From Methanopyrus sp. SNP6 (GTDB taxonomy: Archaea; JAADCQ01; Methanopyri; Methanopyrales; Methanopyraceae): a stretch of DNA of 64,000 nucleotides. Where the stretch lies: NCBI RefSeq assembly GCF_002201895.1, contig NZ_CP019436.1:1054001-1118000 (forward strand), in the 5' to 3' direction. A program made the translations under genes and the position numbers. The notes beneath the pieces are model-generated. The model did no database searches and was not told the DNA's origin. It saw only the letters and a program-made list of their open reading frames with translations. Positions 41,981 to 49,544 of this stretch are shown piece after piece. The first letter of the stretch is position 1; each line of letters opens with the position of its first letter.

Positions 41981-42498
41981 GCGGTGTATGGGGAGGAGTT
42001 CTCAGGATCCTCCGATCGATGTTGATGATTTCCATAATTCTCGCCGTCTGGAGCTCTTTCACGGGCTCGCTGCTGGCTAAATGGGAAGCCAAGCTCGAGC
42101 ATAACCCCGGTCTAGCCGCGCTCCTTCCGGTCCTAATGGCGGCTGCCGGTGCCGCAGCTGCGTCGTTCGGTAGCCGCCTTTCCACCCATTTGCACTTAGG
42201 AACATTTACGGTATGGGCGGTATTGAGAGACGCATTGGTACAAGGTTCGGCCTTGATGTTGGTAATCGCGGGCTACGCCGGTCTCGTGACCGTCGCGTTC
42301 TCCGGTCGACCGTCTCTGATCCTGTTGGCCGTTGAGTCGACGGGGTTAACGTTCTTGACCTCTACCCTCGTGGCTCTCGGCTCGGCGTTCACGAGCGTAA
42401 GACTAGGGATGGATCCCGACGACGTCGTTGGTCCTATCGTAACGACGGCCGCGGATTCCGTCGGAATTATACTCGCCCTAACCCTGGCTCCGGGGTAA
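41977..42498 (+). CDS. MgtE/SLC41-type membrane half-transporter B
   Basis: 173 residues, the second half related to the first: FGSRLSTHLHLGTF and DPDDVVGPIVTTAADSVGIILALTLA. Conserved Asp residues in the last helix region (TTAADS) are the likely ion-binding ones. TTG at 41977 overlaps the preceding stop. It ends as TAATG with the PhoU-TrkA_C gene. Together these form an operon known in other archaea for cation transport with a RCK-type regulator. Confidence 0.82.
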   Translation: MSGVWGGVLRILRSMLMISIILAVWSSFTGSLLAKWEAKLEHNPGLAALLPVLMAAAGAAAASFGSRLSTHLHLGTFTVWAVLRDALVQGSALMLVIAGYAGLVTVAFSGRPSLILLAVESTGLTFLTSTLVALGSAFTSVRLGMDPDDVVGPIVTTAADSVGIILALTLAPG

Positions 42499-43100
42499 TG
42501 ACGTTGGAAATGGAGAAAATCGAAAAAGAGATTAAGAGGCGGACGGTCGTGGAACTCCTCACGGAAATGAAGAATCTCGCGCAGCTATCAGTTGACCTGG
42601 CCTACTCGGTTTTACTGTTCGGAAGCCGCGAGCTGGCCGAGGAGGTGCGACGTATCGAGAGACGTGTGGATGAGTTGTCTATCGTACTGAAGGCGAAGCT
42701 CGCTCTGGCTATTCGAGATCTTGAGGACGTTCGCCATTTACTGCCCATAATGGAGTTGACGCAATCGATGGAGGTTATCACCGACGCCGCGGACGACGTC
42801 GCCGAAACCGTGGCCATGGGTGCGGAACCTCACCCTATCGTTCAGAGGGCCATTGCCGAGTCCGAAGAAAAGATACGGCTTGTTCGGGTGGAGGAGGGGT
42901 CAGAATTAGACGGCAAAACGCTGGGAGAACTTAGGTTGGCCAGTGAAACTGGGATGCATGTAATCGCGATAAGGCGGGGATCGACTTGGATAATAGGACC
43001 GGATAAAGACGCCAAGATACTGGGAGGGGACGTCTTGATAGTCCGTGGTCGGGACGAGGGATACAAGAAACTAAAGAAGATAGCCAGTGGGCGAAGATGA
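42498..43100 (+). CDS. PhoU-like / TrkA_C regulatory protein
   Basis: 200 residues. Residues 1-115 form a PhoU-like helical bundle (ELTQSMEVITDAADDVAETVAMG). Residues 120-198 form a TrkA_C/RCK_C domain (IRLVRVEEGSELDGKTLGEL, then GDVLIVRGRDEGYKKLKKIA) that may bind a ligand such as a nucleotide. It follows the two MgtE halves with a one-base overlap (TAATG), strongly suggesting it gates or controls them. This is the second PhoU-type protein in the window (see 24689). Confidence 0.88.
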   Translation: MTLEMEKIEKEIKRRTVVELLTEMKNLAQLSVDLAYSVLLFGSRELAEEVRRIERRVDELSIVLKAKLALAIRDLEDVRHLLPIMELTQSMEVITDAADDVAETVAMGAEPHPIVQRAIAESEEKIRLVRVEEGSELDGKTLGELRLASETGMHVIAIRRGSTWIIGPDKDAKILGGDVLIVRGRDEGYKKLKKIASGRR

Positions 43101-43101
43101 C

Positions 43102-43398
43102 ATGCGTTGGAAGACTAGGCGCGAAAAGATAGTGTCACTACTCACGGAAAGCCGTGAGCCCCTGACCATTGACGAAATAGCTTATATGGTCAGAGAGGGT
43201 GATAAGTCGAAGATTATTGAGGATTTGGAACATATAGCTAAAACGCTACGTCGTGAGGGTAAGACGCTGCTCATGGAGCCGGCTAGGTGTAACAAGTGCG
43301 GATACGTGTTCAAGAGCCTCAGGATTAAGCCACCGTCCAGGTGCCCAAAATGCAAATCCGAGTGGATCCAATCGCCGAGATTCACTATCAGGGAATGA
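43102..43398 (+). CDS. HTH and zinc-ribbon transcriptional regulator
   Basis: 98 residues: an N-terminal winged helix (TRREKIVSLLTESREPLTIDEIAYMV) and a C-terminal zinc ribbon (CNKCGYVFKSL, CPKCKSEW). This COG3357-type protein often accompanies the MgtE-half/PhoU operon in archaea and may regulate it in response to metal. The frame allows GTG at 43087; ATG at 43102 gives the usual N-terminus. Its end overlaps the convergent 43388 gene by 11 bp. Confidence 0.85.
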   Translation: MRWKTRREKIVSLLTESREPLTIDEIAYMVREGDKSKIIEDLEHIAKTLRREGKTLLMEPARCNKCGYVFKSLRIKPPSRCPKCKSEWIQSPRFTIRE

Positions 43399-44044
43399 CT
43401 CTCCGCGGGACGTCCAAGGACAGATCGTTTAACGTTATCCTCAGAAACTCACCCACCGCCACGACGTCCCCCAGATACCGTTGACCGTTTTCACGTATCT
43501 CGACTACTTCAAGTCTCTCGGTAACCCCAACTATCGCGTCCGGTCTATGGAAGCCCAACGGACGACACCTTACACCTTCCACCTTTAAGAAGCCCGAGGA
43601 GAGGTCTATCGACACATCACCCGCGGAGAGTTCACTCCCGCGACGCTGCGTCACGATGGTGAGACTCTCGTAGGTCCTGACGTGTAGGTTCTTGCCATAC
43701 AGCGTCACTACGTAGTCTTTGCCCACTTTACGGACGTCTACGAAGAGTTCCCCGAGGCGACGGTACGGGATGATCGGTGGGACAACGACACCTTCTCCGA
43801 TCTTTCGGATCCGGAGCGGCTCGGTAATAACGCGCTCTTCTGTGACCCGGTATGGGACTACATAGTAAGACCCTGAATCCGCACGCACCGACACCAGGCA
43901 CAAGGATAGGAACTTCTCAAGTCCTGCTACTTGACCGAGTCGCACGTACCCGTCGTGAGATCGGCGCATCACCCTAACTTCCTCGCCTATGTCGAACTCC
44001 TCACAAACTACCGGAGGCTCCGGAACGTTCTTCGGGAGTTTCAT
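43388..44044 (-). CDS. Beta-rich protein of unknown function
   Basis: Unrecognised, 218 residues, nearly all beta strands with turns (EEVRVMRRSHDGYVRLGQVAGLEKF; DYVVTLYGKNLHVRTYESLTIV). It is the last gene of the five-gene minus operon 43388-47637 and its ATG overlaps the preceding stop as ATGA. It may be an RNA- or envelope-binding barrel; nothing more can be said. Confidence 0.68.
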   Translation of the reverse strand: MKLPKNVPEPPVVCEEFDIGEEVRVMRRSHDGYVRLGQVAGLEKFLSLCLVSVRADSGSYYVVPYRVTEERVITEPLRIRKIGEGVVVPPIIPYRRLGELFVDVRKVGKDYVVTLYGKNLHVRTYESLTIVTQRRGSELSAGDVSIDLSSGFLKVEGVRCRPLGFHRPDAIVGVTERLEVVEIRENGQRYLGDVVAVGEFLRITLNDLSLDVPRRVIP

Positions 44045-44805
44045 CTGAACACTGACCCCTCCATTTCGAGTGCCGCGTTGAGTACGCCATCCACCAGCTC
44101 TGATCGTCTACCCAAAACCGCGGCAGGACTCCAGCTGAACATCCTGTAGCCGACGTTCCTGGACGTCAGGACACCCGCGGCTTCCAATGCGTCCAATATC
44201 TTAGTCCCGAGTTTGAATTCACGGAAATTACTACAAATCCTGCCCAGTATCTCCGTGGCGGATAAGTACCTCGTGCGGACTGTTCGCACATCCCTTCGGG
44301 CGATTTCTCTTAGGATCGTCGACCCTGTCTCCTCGACGAGCTCGCTCACGTGCTCTTCCATCTCCTCGAGAGTACCACCACGTTTCAACGCTTCCGGGCA
44401 CGGCCCGTACGGCGGCCATGTAAAAACGTCCTCCGCGGAACCTTCCACCTTGATCAGCTCAACCGACACTTCACGCACGATGCTGTCTGGTACGAAGTCC
44501 AGGAACACTTGTGAATAGACCACGATGTGAACTTCTTTGAACCTGTTGAGCAGCGCCGATAGGACGTTGTACACTTTGGATCTGATACTCCTGAGTGCGT
44601 AACGGTCACGGCGCTCCAACCACTCGAGTACCGTCGGTGCGTCCATATGGGCTATTACCACACGGTCAGTTCCATTTTCACACAGTGGGGTGATGTTGGA
44701 TAGCCTTCGGGCGTCCGATACATCTACGACTTCGCCGTCATGCGCCAACTTACAGCATACCTCTCTAAACCCATAGCACGGCGGGCAGACGGTGACTTTC
44801 AGCAA
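44041..44805 (-). CDS. Protein of unknown function in the truA operon
   Basis: Unrecognised, 254 residues. Alpha/beta with a cysteine-rich N-terminus (VTVCPPCYGFREVCCKLAHDG) and a DISARR-like acidic region; the latter half is helical and resembles a small DNA/RNA-binding wing (TEILGRICSNFREFKLGTKILDAL). TTG at 44803-44805 overlaps the end of truA by 7 bp, and its stop overlaps the next start as ATGA. The cysteine cluster may coordinate zinc or an FeS centre. Confidence 0.66.
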   Translation of the reverse strand: MLKVTVCPPCYGFREVCCKLAHDGEVVDVSDARRLSNITPLCENGTDRVVIAHMDAPTVLEWLERRDRYALRSIRSKVYNVLSALLNRFKEVHIVVYSQVFLDFVPDSIVREVSVELIKVEGSAEDVFTWPPYGPCPEALKRGGTLEEMEEHVSELVEETGSTILREIARRDVRTVRTRYLSATEILGRICSNFREFKLGTKILDALEAAGVLTSRNVGYRMFSWSPAAVLGRRSELVDGVLNAALEMEGSVFR

Positions 44806-45569
44806 TTTTCTGCCCCCTCTGGTAGGCGTAGTAGCAACCTCCCCCCCAACTGTATTACTTTATGATCTTCAAACCAGGCTTCAGTACGCTCAAAATGTAC
44901 CTTATCGTACTCAATGTACCACAAGATCAGCCCCTCTGCCGGGAGGCATCTGGGTTTCTCCGACGGCTTGAACTCACCAGAAAGTAGCGCTTCGGCGTCC
45001 TCCTCCTCCCTGAGCCCGTGGCCCACCTCCCACACGAACCCTGCTATCCTGCGGACCATCTCCCATAGGAATCGCGGTGCCACGACCCGTAACACGTACG
45101 CGTTAGGGATTATTTCTAAGAGTTCACACCTCTCGATGGTTACTATTGGATTCCGGCCATCCTCCCTTCGGAATGCAGAAAAATCGTGTTTTCCTTCGAG
45201 CTTACGGGCAGCCCGTTCCGCAGCTTCGGGATCGTTCAACGGTCCCAAGAAGTACCGATACTCCTTTCGCAGTGCATCGCGCCGTGGATCAAACTCGTCA
45301 TTGACTTCCGTTTTAGCTATCACTCGGATGTCCTTGGGTAACCTCGCGTTGATGGGGTCCGGTTGAGCTAGCTCCGGGTCGCCTTCCACCACTACTACCT
45401 GGTAGCGTGCATGGGCCCCCGCGTCGGTCCTGGATGCGTACCCCACCAGTTCCAATCTCAGCTCCGAGAGAGCCTTTCGTAGCGCTCCTTCGATCGTTGG
45501 GACGTCGGGCTGATATTGGAAACCGTGGTATCGCGAACCGTCATAGGCGACCTGGAGGGCTACCCTCAT
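44799..45569 (-). CDS. truA: tRNA pseudouridine synthase A
   Basis: Makes pseudouridines 38-40 in the tRNA anticodon stem-loop. The 256-residue archaeal form has the catalytic Asp in SRTDAGAHA near residues 46-54, FDPRRDALRKEYRYFL and the C-terminal RFLWEMVRRIAGFVWEVG helix. ATG at 45567-45569 overlaps the upstream stop as ATGA. Its C-terminus overlaps the next frame by 7 bp. Confidence 0.95.
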   Translation of the reverse strand: MRVALQVAYDGSRYHGFQYQPDVPTIEGALRKALSELRLELVGYASRTDAGAHARYQVVVVEGDPELAQPDPINARLPKDIRVIAKTEVNDEFDPRRDALRKEYRYFLGPLNDPEAAERAARKLEGKHDFSAFRREDGRNPIVTIERCELLEIIPNAYVLRVVAPRFLWEMVRRIAGFVWEVGHGLREEEDAEALLSGEFKPSEKPRCLPAEGLILWYIEYDKVHFERTEAWFEDHKVIQLGGRLLLRLPEGAENC

Positions 45570-46471
45570 CGTCCTGCCCCAGGGGGCTTGTAAGGAAGCC
45601 TCCGGTAGACTTCTATCATTTCCTCTTCGGAAACTAGTTCCCGGTTTCCGAAACGGATCACCGGCTCATCCACAACCTCTCCTGCGACCGTGAACGGACA
45701 TCCCTCTTCGAACGCTATCTCGGCAGCACGTCCGACGTCGTTCGGGTCCATACATACCATGAAGATCCCCAAGTACCCTGTCCACGTGGGATACGGCATT
45801 GATCGGAGCTTGACACCTTTCTTGGCTTTACCCATCATCTCCAGTAGGTTCCCGAGTACTCCACCGCGACTGGCGTCCTTGGCGGTACTCACGTCGATAC
45901 CTTCCCGTAGGAACCTAAGGAACGCGTTGAATTTCACCTTGGCCTTGTAAACACGGTCACCAACATCCCCACGCACAGGCTCGCCCAAGAACACCAGCGT
46001 ATCGCCTTCTCTGGCCGTACCATCCGGGATCGGTTCGTCGGCTATTAATCGACCGATTACGGCCACGGAGACACAGGGCACTAGATCGGGATGGGATTGT
46101 GTGTTACCGCCGAGGATCTTGATTCCCAATCCTTCCGCCTGTTTCCTCAAATCCTCGAGGATTTCCTTCGCCTGCTCCTCGCTTTCGGCTTGTACGGCGT
46201 CGAACGCCACTATCGGTTCACCGCCGGTGACCACGACGTCGGCCGCAGAGTGTATGATCGCAGTCTTTCTACCGATCTTGGCCGGATAGGGACCTTCCAT
46301 GTTGATCACTAACCGCTCACCGTTTACCTCGATCACTGTGGCGTCGTCGCCCTGTAGTGGGCCTATGATCGTCTTCCACTCCTCCGGGACTTCCCTGAGC
46401 AACCTGCGGCAGAAGTTGGTCTCTTCTATATGCTTGAGGAGACGCTCCATATCGACTTTTTCCAAGCTCAC
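45566..46471 (-). CDS. AIR-synthase/selenophosphate-synthetase-related protein
   Basis: About 301 residues of the PurM/SelD/HypE fold (COG2144-like): a dimer domain with PLQGDDATVIEVNGERLV and IHSAADVVVTGGEPIVAFDAVQAES, and a C-terminal ATP domain with GDTLVFLGEP and ASRGGVLGNLLEMMG. It lacks the SelD catalytic Cys/Sec motif. It may phosphorylate an acyl or thio group in cofactor biosynthesis. GTG at 46469-46471 overlaps the TctA-like stop as GTGA; the frame reaches 46714 but that part overlaps the upstream gene. Neighbour truA hints at tRNA thiolation or selenation, only by location. Confidence 0.76.
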   Translation of the reverse strand: MSLEKVDMERLLKHIEETNFCRRLLREVPEEWKTIIGPLQGDDATVIEVNGERLVINMEGPYPAKIGRKTAIIHSAADVVVTGGEPIVAFDAVQAESEEQAKEILEDLRKQAEGLGIKILGGNTQSHPDLVPCVSVAVIGRLIADEPIPDGTAREGDTLVFLGEPVRGDVGDRVYKAKVKFNAFLRFLREGIDVSTAKDASRGGVLGNLLEMMGKAKKGVKLRSMPYPTWTGYLGIFMVCMDPNDVGRAAEIAFEEGCPFTVAGEVVDEPVIRFGNRELVSEEEMIEVYRRLPYKPPGAGR

Positions 46472-47637
46472 CCGACCCCCAGCAACTTCAGAACCGTCGG
46501 CAAGGCCAGCGCTGACGTGCAGAGCGATGGATCGACACCGGAGCGGAGCGCGTAAATCCCTATTCCCGCACATACGATCGCCGTACCGAGCGAGCCCAAC
46601 CCATGAGATGTCATCAACGCGAGCAGTCCGATTACTACGGTACCGGTCAGTACCCGCGCCCGTGCCCCGGAGAGCATCTCTCCCAACACCCTGGTCGAAA
46701 AGATGAGCAGCCATACTCCCAACACCGACACGAGTAGGTACACACCCACCGACGCCAACACTTCTGGGTACGTGATGTCTCCAACGGACCGCTGGATGAA
46801 CACCGAGGCCCCACTTCTAGGGTTTCCAAGCGCGTGCAGAGCCACGATCGAGGACACCGCGTCGGCGGCGTCGATACCGGAGGTTACCAGTAGGTACCGC
46901 TCGGTCGTATCGACACCCAACCTCGTCAGGACGGAAACCACGTTGGCAGGACCCAATCCCGGCAGGAAACCGAGAGTACAACCCGCGAATGCCGCCAAGA
47001 TTCCGCACTTCGGGAGCTCCTTCCCAAGTATTGCAGGCTTTCCGGGCCGCTGCTTCGGGATCGAAGTACGGTTTATCAAACAGGAAATTCCTGGACCGAT
47101 CGCGTAGAATCCGGAGAACATAGCTTCCAGTGGGGAAGCTACGTCGAGCGGTCCTGAAAGAACCACGTAGCCTAACACGGAGCTCGCCGAGAAGATCGCC
47201 AACCCGCGGAGTCCGTTATCGTACGTTTGAAGGACCAGGATCGCCAGTACCAGCCACGGTATTATCGGCTTGGAGATGACGTACATGGGCCCTACGATCT
47301 TCACGATGCACGGGAGCGTGACCGCAGCGAAAAAGCCCGTGGATAACGTCCCCAAGGCGACGAGGCGAGCGGCTTCTTCCGCCCTTCCCTCAATTGTATA
47401 GCGCTGCAACGGAATCAACACGGCGACCGACGTTTGATCATCGGGTACTCCCAAGAACATGCTTTCAACCTTGGATAACGGGACGTTGACGGCTGAGCAT
47501 GCTGAAGCGAACGTCAGCACGTCTTCACGGTCGAGGTACGTGGGATTAAACTCCGAAAAAAATGTATTCGGATGGAGTCCGGGGATGTACCCCGATAGCA
47601 TCCCGGAAAAGATTCCGAGAAACACTCCACCGAGCAA
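46468..47637 (-). CDS. TctA-like (COG1784-type) membrane transporter
   Basis: 389 residues with ten or more transmembrane helices in two repeats. Repeat motifs are GYIPGLHPNTFFSEF near the start and LGFLPGLGPANVVSVL mid-protein, the duplicated TctA/DUF112 signature. No TctB/TctC partners are near. The substrate (a carboxylate or lipid) is unknown. TTG at 47635-47637 has GGTGGG 6 nt upstream; the longer frame to 47736 lacks family sequence. First gene of the overlapping minus operon. Confidence 0.82.
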   Translation of the reverse strand: MLGGVFLGIFSGMLSGYIPGLHPNTFFSEFNPTYLDREDVLTFASACSAVNVPLSKVESMFLGVPDDQTSVAVLIPLQRYTIEGRAEEAARLVALGTLSTGFFAAVTLPCIVKIVGPMYVISKPIIPWLVLAILVLQTYDNGLRGLAIFSASSVLGYVVLSGPLDVASPLEAMFSGFYAIGPGISCLINRTSIPKQRPGKPAILGKELPKCGILAAFAGCTLGFLPGLGPANVVSVLTRLGVDTTERYLLVTSGIDAADAVSSIVALHALGNPRSGASVFIQRSVGDITYPEVLASVGVYLLVSVLGVWLLIFSTRVLGEMLSGARARVLTGTVVIGLLALMTSHGLGSLGTAIVCAGIGIYALRSGVDPSLCTSALALPTVLKLLGVG

Positions 47638-47666
47638 GTCCGACCCACCGGACCGGGGACCTCGAG

Positions 47667-48215
47667 ATGCTAAAGGAGCTATGGCGATCGTTTGTGATGG
47701 CGCTAGGAGCCGCATGGGCACTCGGACTCCTAGCACTTACGGTTCACATCTTGGGGCTCGCTTGGACCATAATCCTCTTCTTAGGGATCATGGTCTTGTT
47801 GGGAATTGGTGCTTCGGGGAGAGTCTCACCTTTCATTGCAGTAGCGAGAGGTTTAGGGTTGCTGTCGCTTTTGATTGTAAACGCGGCCAGACTGGAGTAC
47901 CTGGCGCCATGGCTCGCCATACCTGTACTCGGAGCACTTTACGTTCTCGACAGGCCCGCCTTTTACTTGGTGATAGCAGCGGCGGGAGCTATCCTACTGC
48001 TTCGAGCGATAATAGAAATCCATAAAACCGCCGTCGGGGTGGACTTCAGGTACAGGTCGAAGGTTCAGGAGATGGCGTTAGCAATTCGTGAGATCTCGTC
48101 GGGAATCATGGAAGCCCTAGAGAGACTCTCCATGATCTCTGCGGAGAAGAAAGAGGAGCTGAGTGGAACGTTCACCGTTGCTGGAAAGAAGTTGTTGAGG
48201 TGGATGCTCAGCTGA
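47667..48215 (+). CDS. Integral membrane protein of unknown function
   Basis: 182 residues: four or five hydrophobic helices (ALGAAWALGLLALTVHILGL, TIILFLGIMVLLGIGASG, FYLVIAAAGAILLLRAII), then a soluble helical tail (AIREISSGIMEALERLSMISAEKKEEL). ATG at 47667 is chosen; the frame opens at 47562. It diverges from the TctA-like gene by 29 bp. Its stop is 51 bp from the convergent GlmU-like stop; that spacer holds a candidate C/D box sRNA on the minus strand. Confidence 0.7.
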   Translation: MLKELWRSFVMALGAAWALGLLALTVHILGLAWTIILFLGIMVLLGIGASGRVSPFIAVARGLGLLSLLIVNAARLEYLAPWLAIPVLGALYVLDRPAFYLVIAAAGAILLLRAIIEIHKTAVGVDFRYRSKVQEMALAIREISSGIMEALERLSMISAEKKEELSGTFTVAGKKLLRWMLS

Positions 48216-48272
48216 GGACGCGTCTGCGGTTCAATCGTCATCATTCTTCAGTAGCGCGGGACGTCGTCATCC
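48208..48272 (-). ncRNA. Candidate C/D box sRNA (imperfect) between convergent stops
   Basis: Minus-strand pattern: C-like ATGACGA (48264-48270, one mismatch), 12-nt guide CGTCCCGCGCTA (48252-48263), D' CTGA (48248-48251), 3-nt spacer, perfect C' ATGATGA (48238-48244), then 11 nt CGATTGAACCG and a degenerate CAGA (48223-48226), or a CTGA farther away at 48208-48211. The C box overlaps the GlmU-like stop codon, the same layout as the clear sRNA at 51713. The missing close D box keeps confidence low. Confidence 0.4.
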
Positions 48273-49544
48273 GCGCCCCTTCCAATCGACTAGGATCTGG
48301 TCACCTTGAACTAACATCTTGCCCTCTGGGACGTTTTTACGAACGATGGTGGAAGGCGCGGTGGCCGAGTACGGGCCTAATTTCCGTCCCGGCAGTATAG
48401 AGGTGTTGATTCCTGTTTTGACTCCGTCCCCCAGTACGGCTCCGAACTTCCTCCTACCTGTATCCTCGAGCTCGCCTTTGACTATCACCTTCACGCTGCG
48501 CCCGTCGTGTCTGAGGTTGGCGATGATGGTACCGGCTCCCAGGTTGCACTTGGCCCCGATAACGCTGTCCCCCACGTAGGAGAGGTGGCTGACGTTCGTT
48601 CCCTCCATGATTATGGAGTTTTTGATTTCGACGGCTTGACCGATGCGAACGTCCCGGACCAGCGTCGTCGCCGGTCGGAGGTAGCAGTTAGGTCCGATCT
48701 CGCACCCCGGGCCTATGTATGCTGGCCCTTCGACTACGACTCCCGACCTGAGGATCGCGCCTTCGGCTACCCACACTGGCCCTCTCAGCTCCACGTTCTC
48801 CTCGATGATCCCTTCGACCTCGGGACGCCACATCGCGTTCCGAAGTGCCCAAGCGTTGGCATCGAGTAGGTCCCACGGTCGACCCACGTCGGACCAGAAT
48901 CCGTCGTACGAAACCCCTCGAACACCTTCTTCGGTGGCGGCATCGAGCAGCGCATCGGTGATTTCGAACTCGCCCCGTGGTGAGGGCGTGACCCGCTCCA
49001 AGAACCTCTCGAACTCCGGTTCCGCCACGTACACTCCCGCGTTCGCCAGGTTGGAAGGGGCCTCTTCGGGCTTTGGCTTTTCCACGAGCTCCACCACGTA
49101 ACCGTCTTGCAGTCTCGCAACCCCGAACTCCGACGGGTCCTCGACCTCCACCAGCACCATCGAGGCGACGCCTTCGTGCTCGCGTACGGCGCGCTCGAGC
49201 AACTCCGGATCGAACACCAAGTCTCCGTTCGTGATCACCACGGTCTCGTCGGGTTCAATCTCCCGCCACGCGACGTACACAGCGTGGGCTGTTCCCATTG
49301 GCTTACCCTGACGGACGAACTCCAGATCGAAGGAATCTCCCCAACGATTCTTGACGTATCGTTTCACCTTATCGGCCAGGTATTCCACGACTACTACTAG
49401 ATGCTCCACTCCGATGCGCTCCATGGCTTCGATGGAGAAGTCGATAAGACGGCGATCGGCCACCGGCAGGAGGACCTTCGGCCGTGTCTTCGTCAGCGGT
49501 CGCATCCGAGTACCTTCACCTGCCGCGAGTACGATGCCGATCAT
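48267..49544 (-). CDS. glmU: GlmU-like bifunctional sugar-1-phosphate nucleotidylyltransferase/acetyltransferase
   Basis: 425 residues. The N-terminal nucleotidyltransferase domain has the signature IVLAAGEGTRMRPLTKTRPK and TNGDLVFD; the C-terminal part is a left-handed beta-helix with hexapeptides (GPAYIGPGCEIGPNCYL; IIMEGTNVSHLSYVGDSVIGAKCNLGAGTI), matching archaeal UDP-GlcNAc-forming enzymes. The Sep-type substrate may be glucosamine-1-phosphate. ATG at 49542-49544 overlaps the GlmM-like stop as ATGA and has GGAGGTGA 4 nt upstream. It makes UDP-GlcNAc for pseudomurein, glycans and others. Confidence 0.88.
   Translation of the reverse strand: MIGIVLAAGEGTRMRPLTKTRPKVLLPVADRRLIDFSIEAMERIGVEHLVVVVEYLADKVKRYVKNRWGDSFDLEFVRQGKPMGTAHAVYVAWREIEPDETVVITNGDLVFDPELLERAVREHEGVASMVLVEVEDPSEFGVARLQDGYVVELVEKPKPEEAPSNLANAGVYVAEPEFERFLERVTPSPRGEFEITDALLDAATEEGVRGVSYDGFWSDVGRPWDLLDANAWALRNAMWRPEVEGIIEENVELRGPVWVAEGAILRSGVVVEGPAYIGPGCEIGPNCYLRPATTLVRDVRIGQAVEIKNSIIMEGTNVSHLSYVGDSVIGAKCNLGAGTIIANLRHDGRSVKVIVKGELEDTGRRKFGAVLGDGVKTGINTSILPGRKLGPYSATAPSTIVRKNVPEGKMLVQGDQILVDWKGRG

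Noticed and set aside
47562-47666. Upstream extension of the membrane protein frame
   Set aside because: It is antisense to the start of the TctA-like gene and precedes a sensible ATG with hydrophobic N-terminus.
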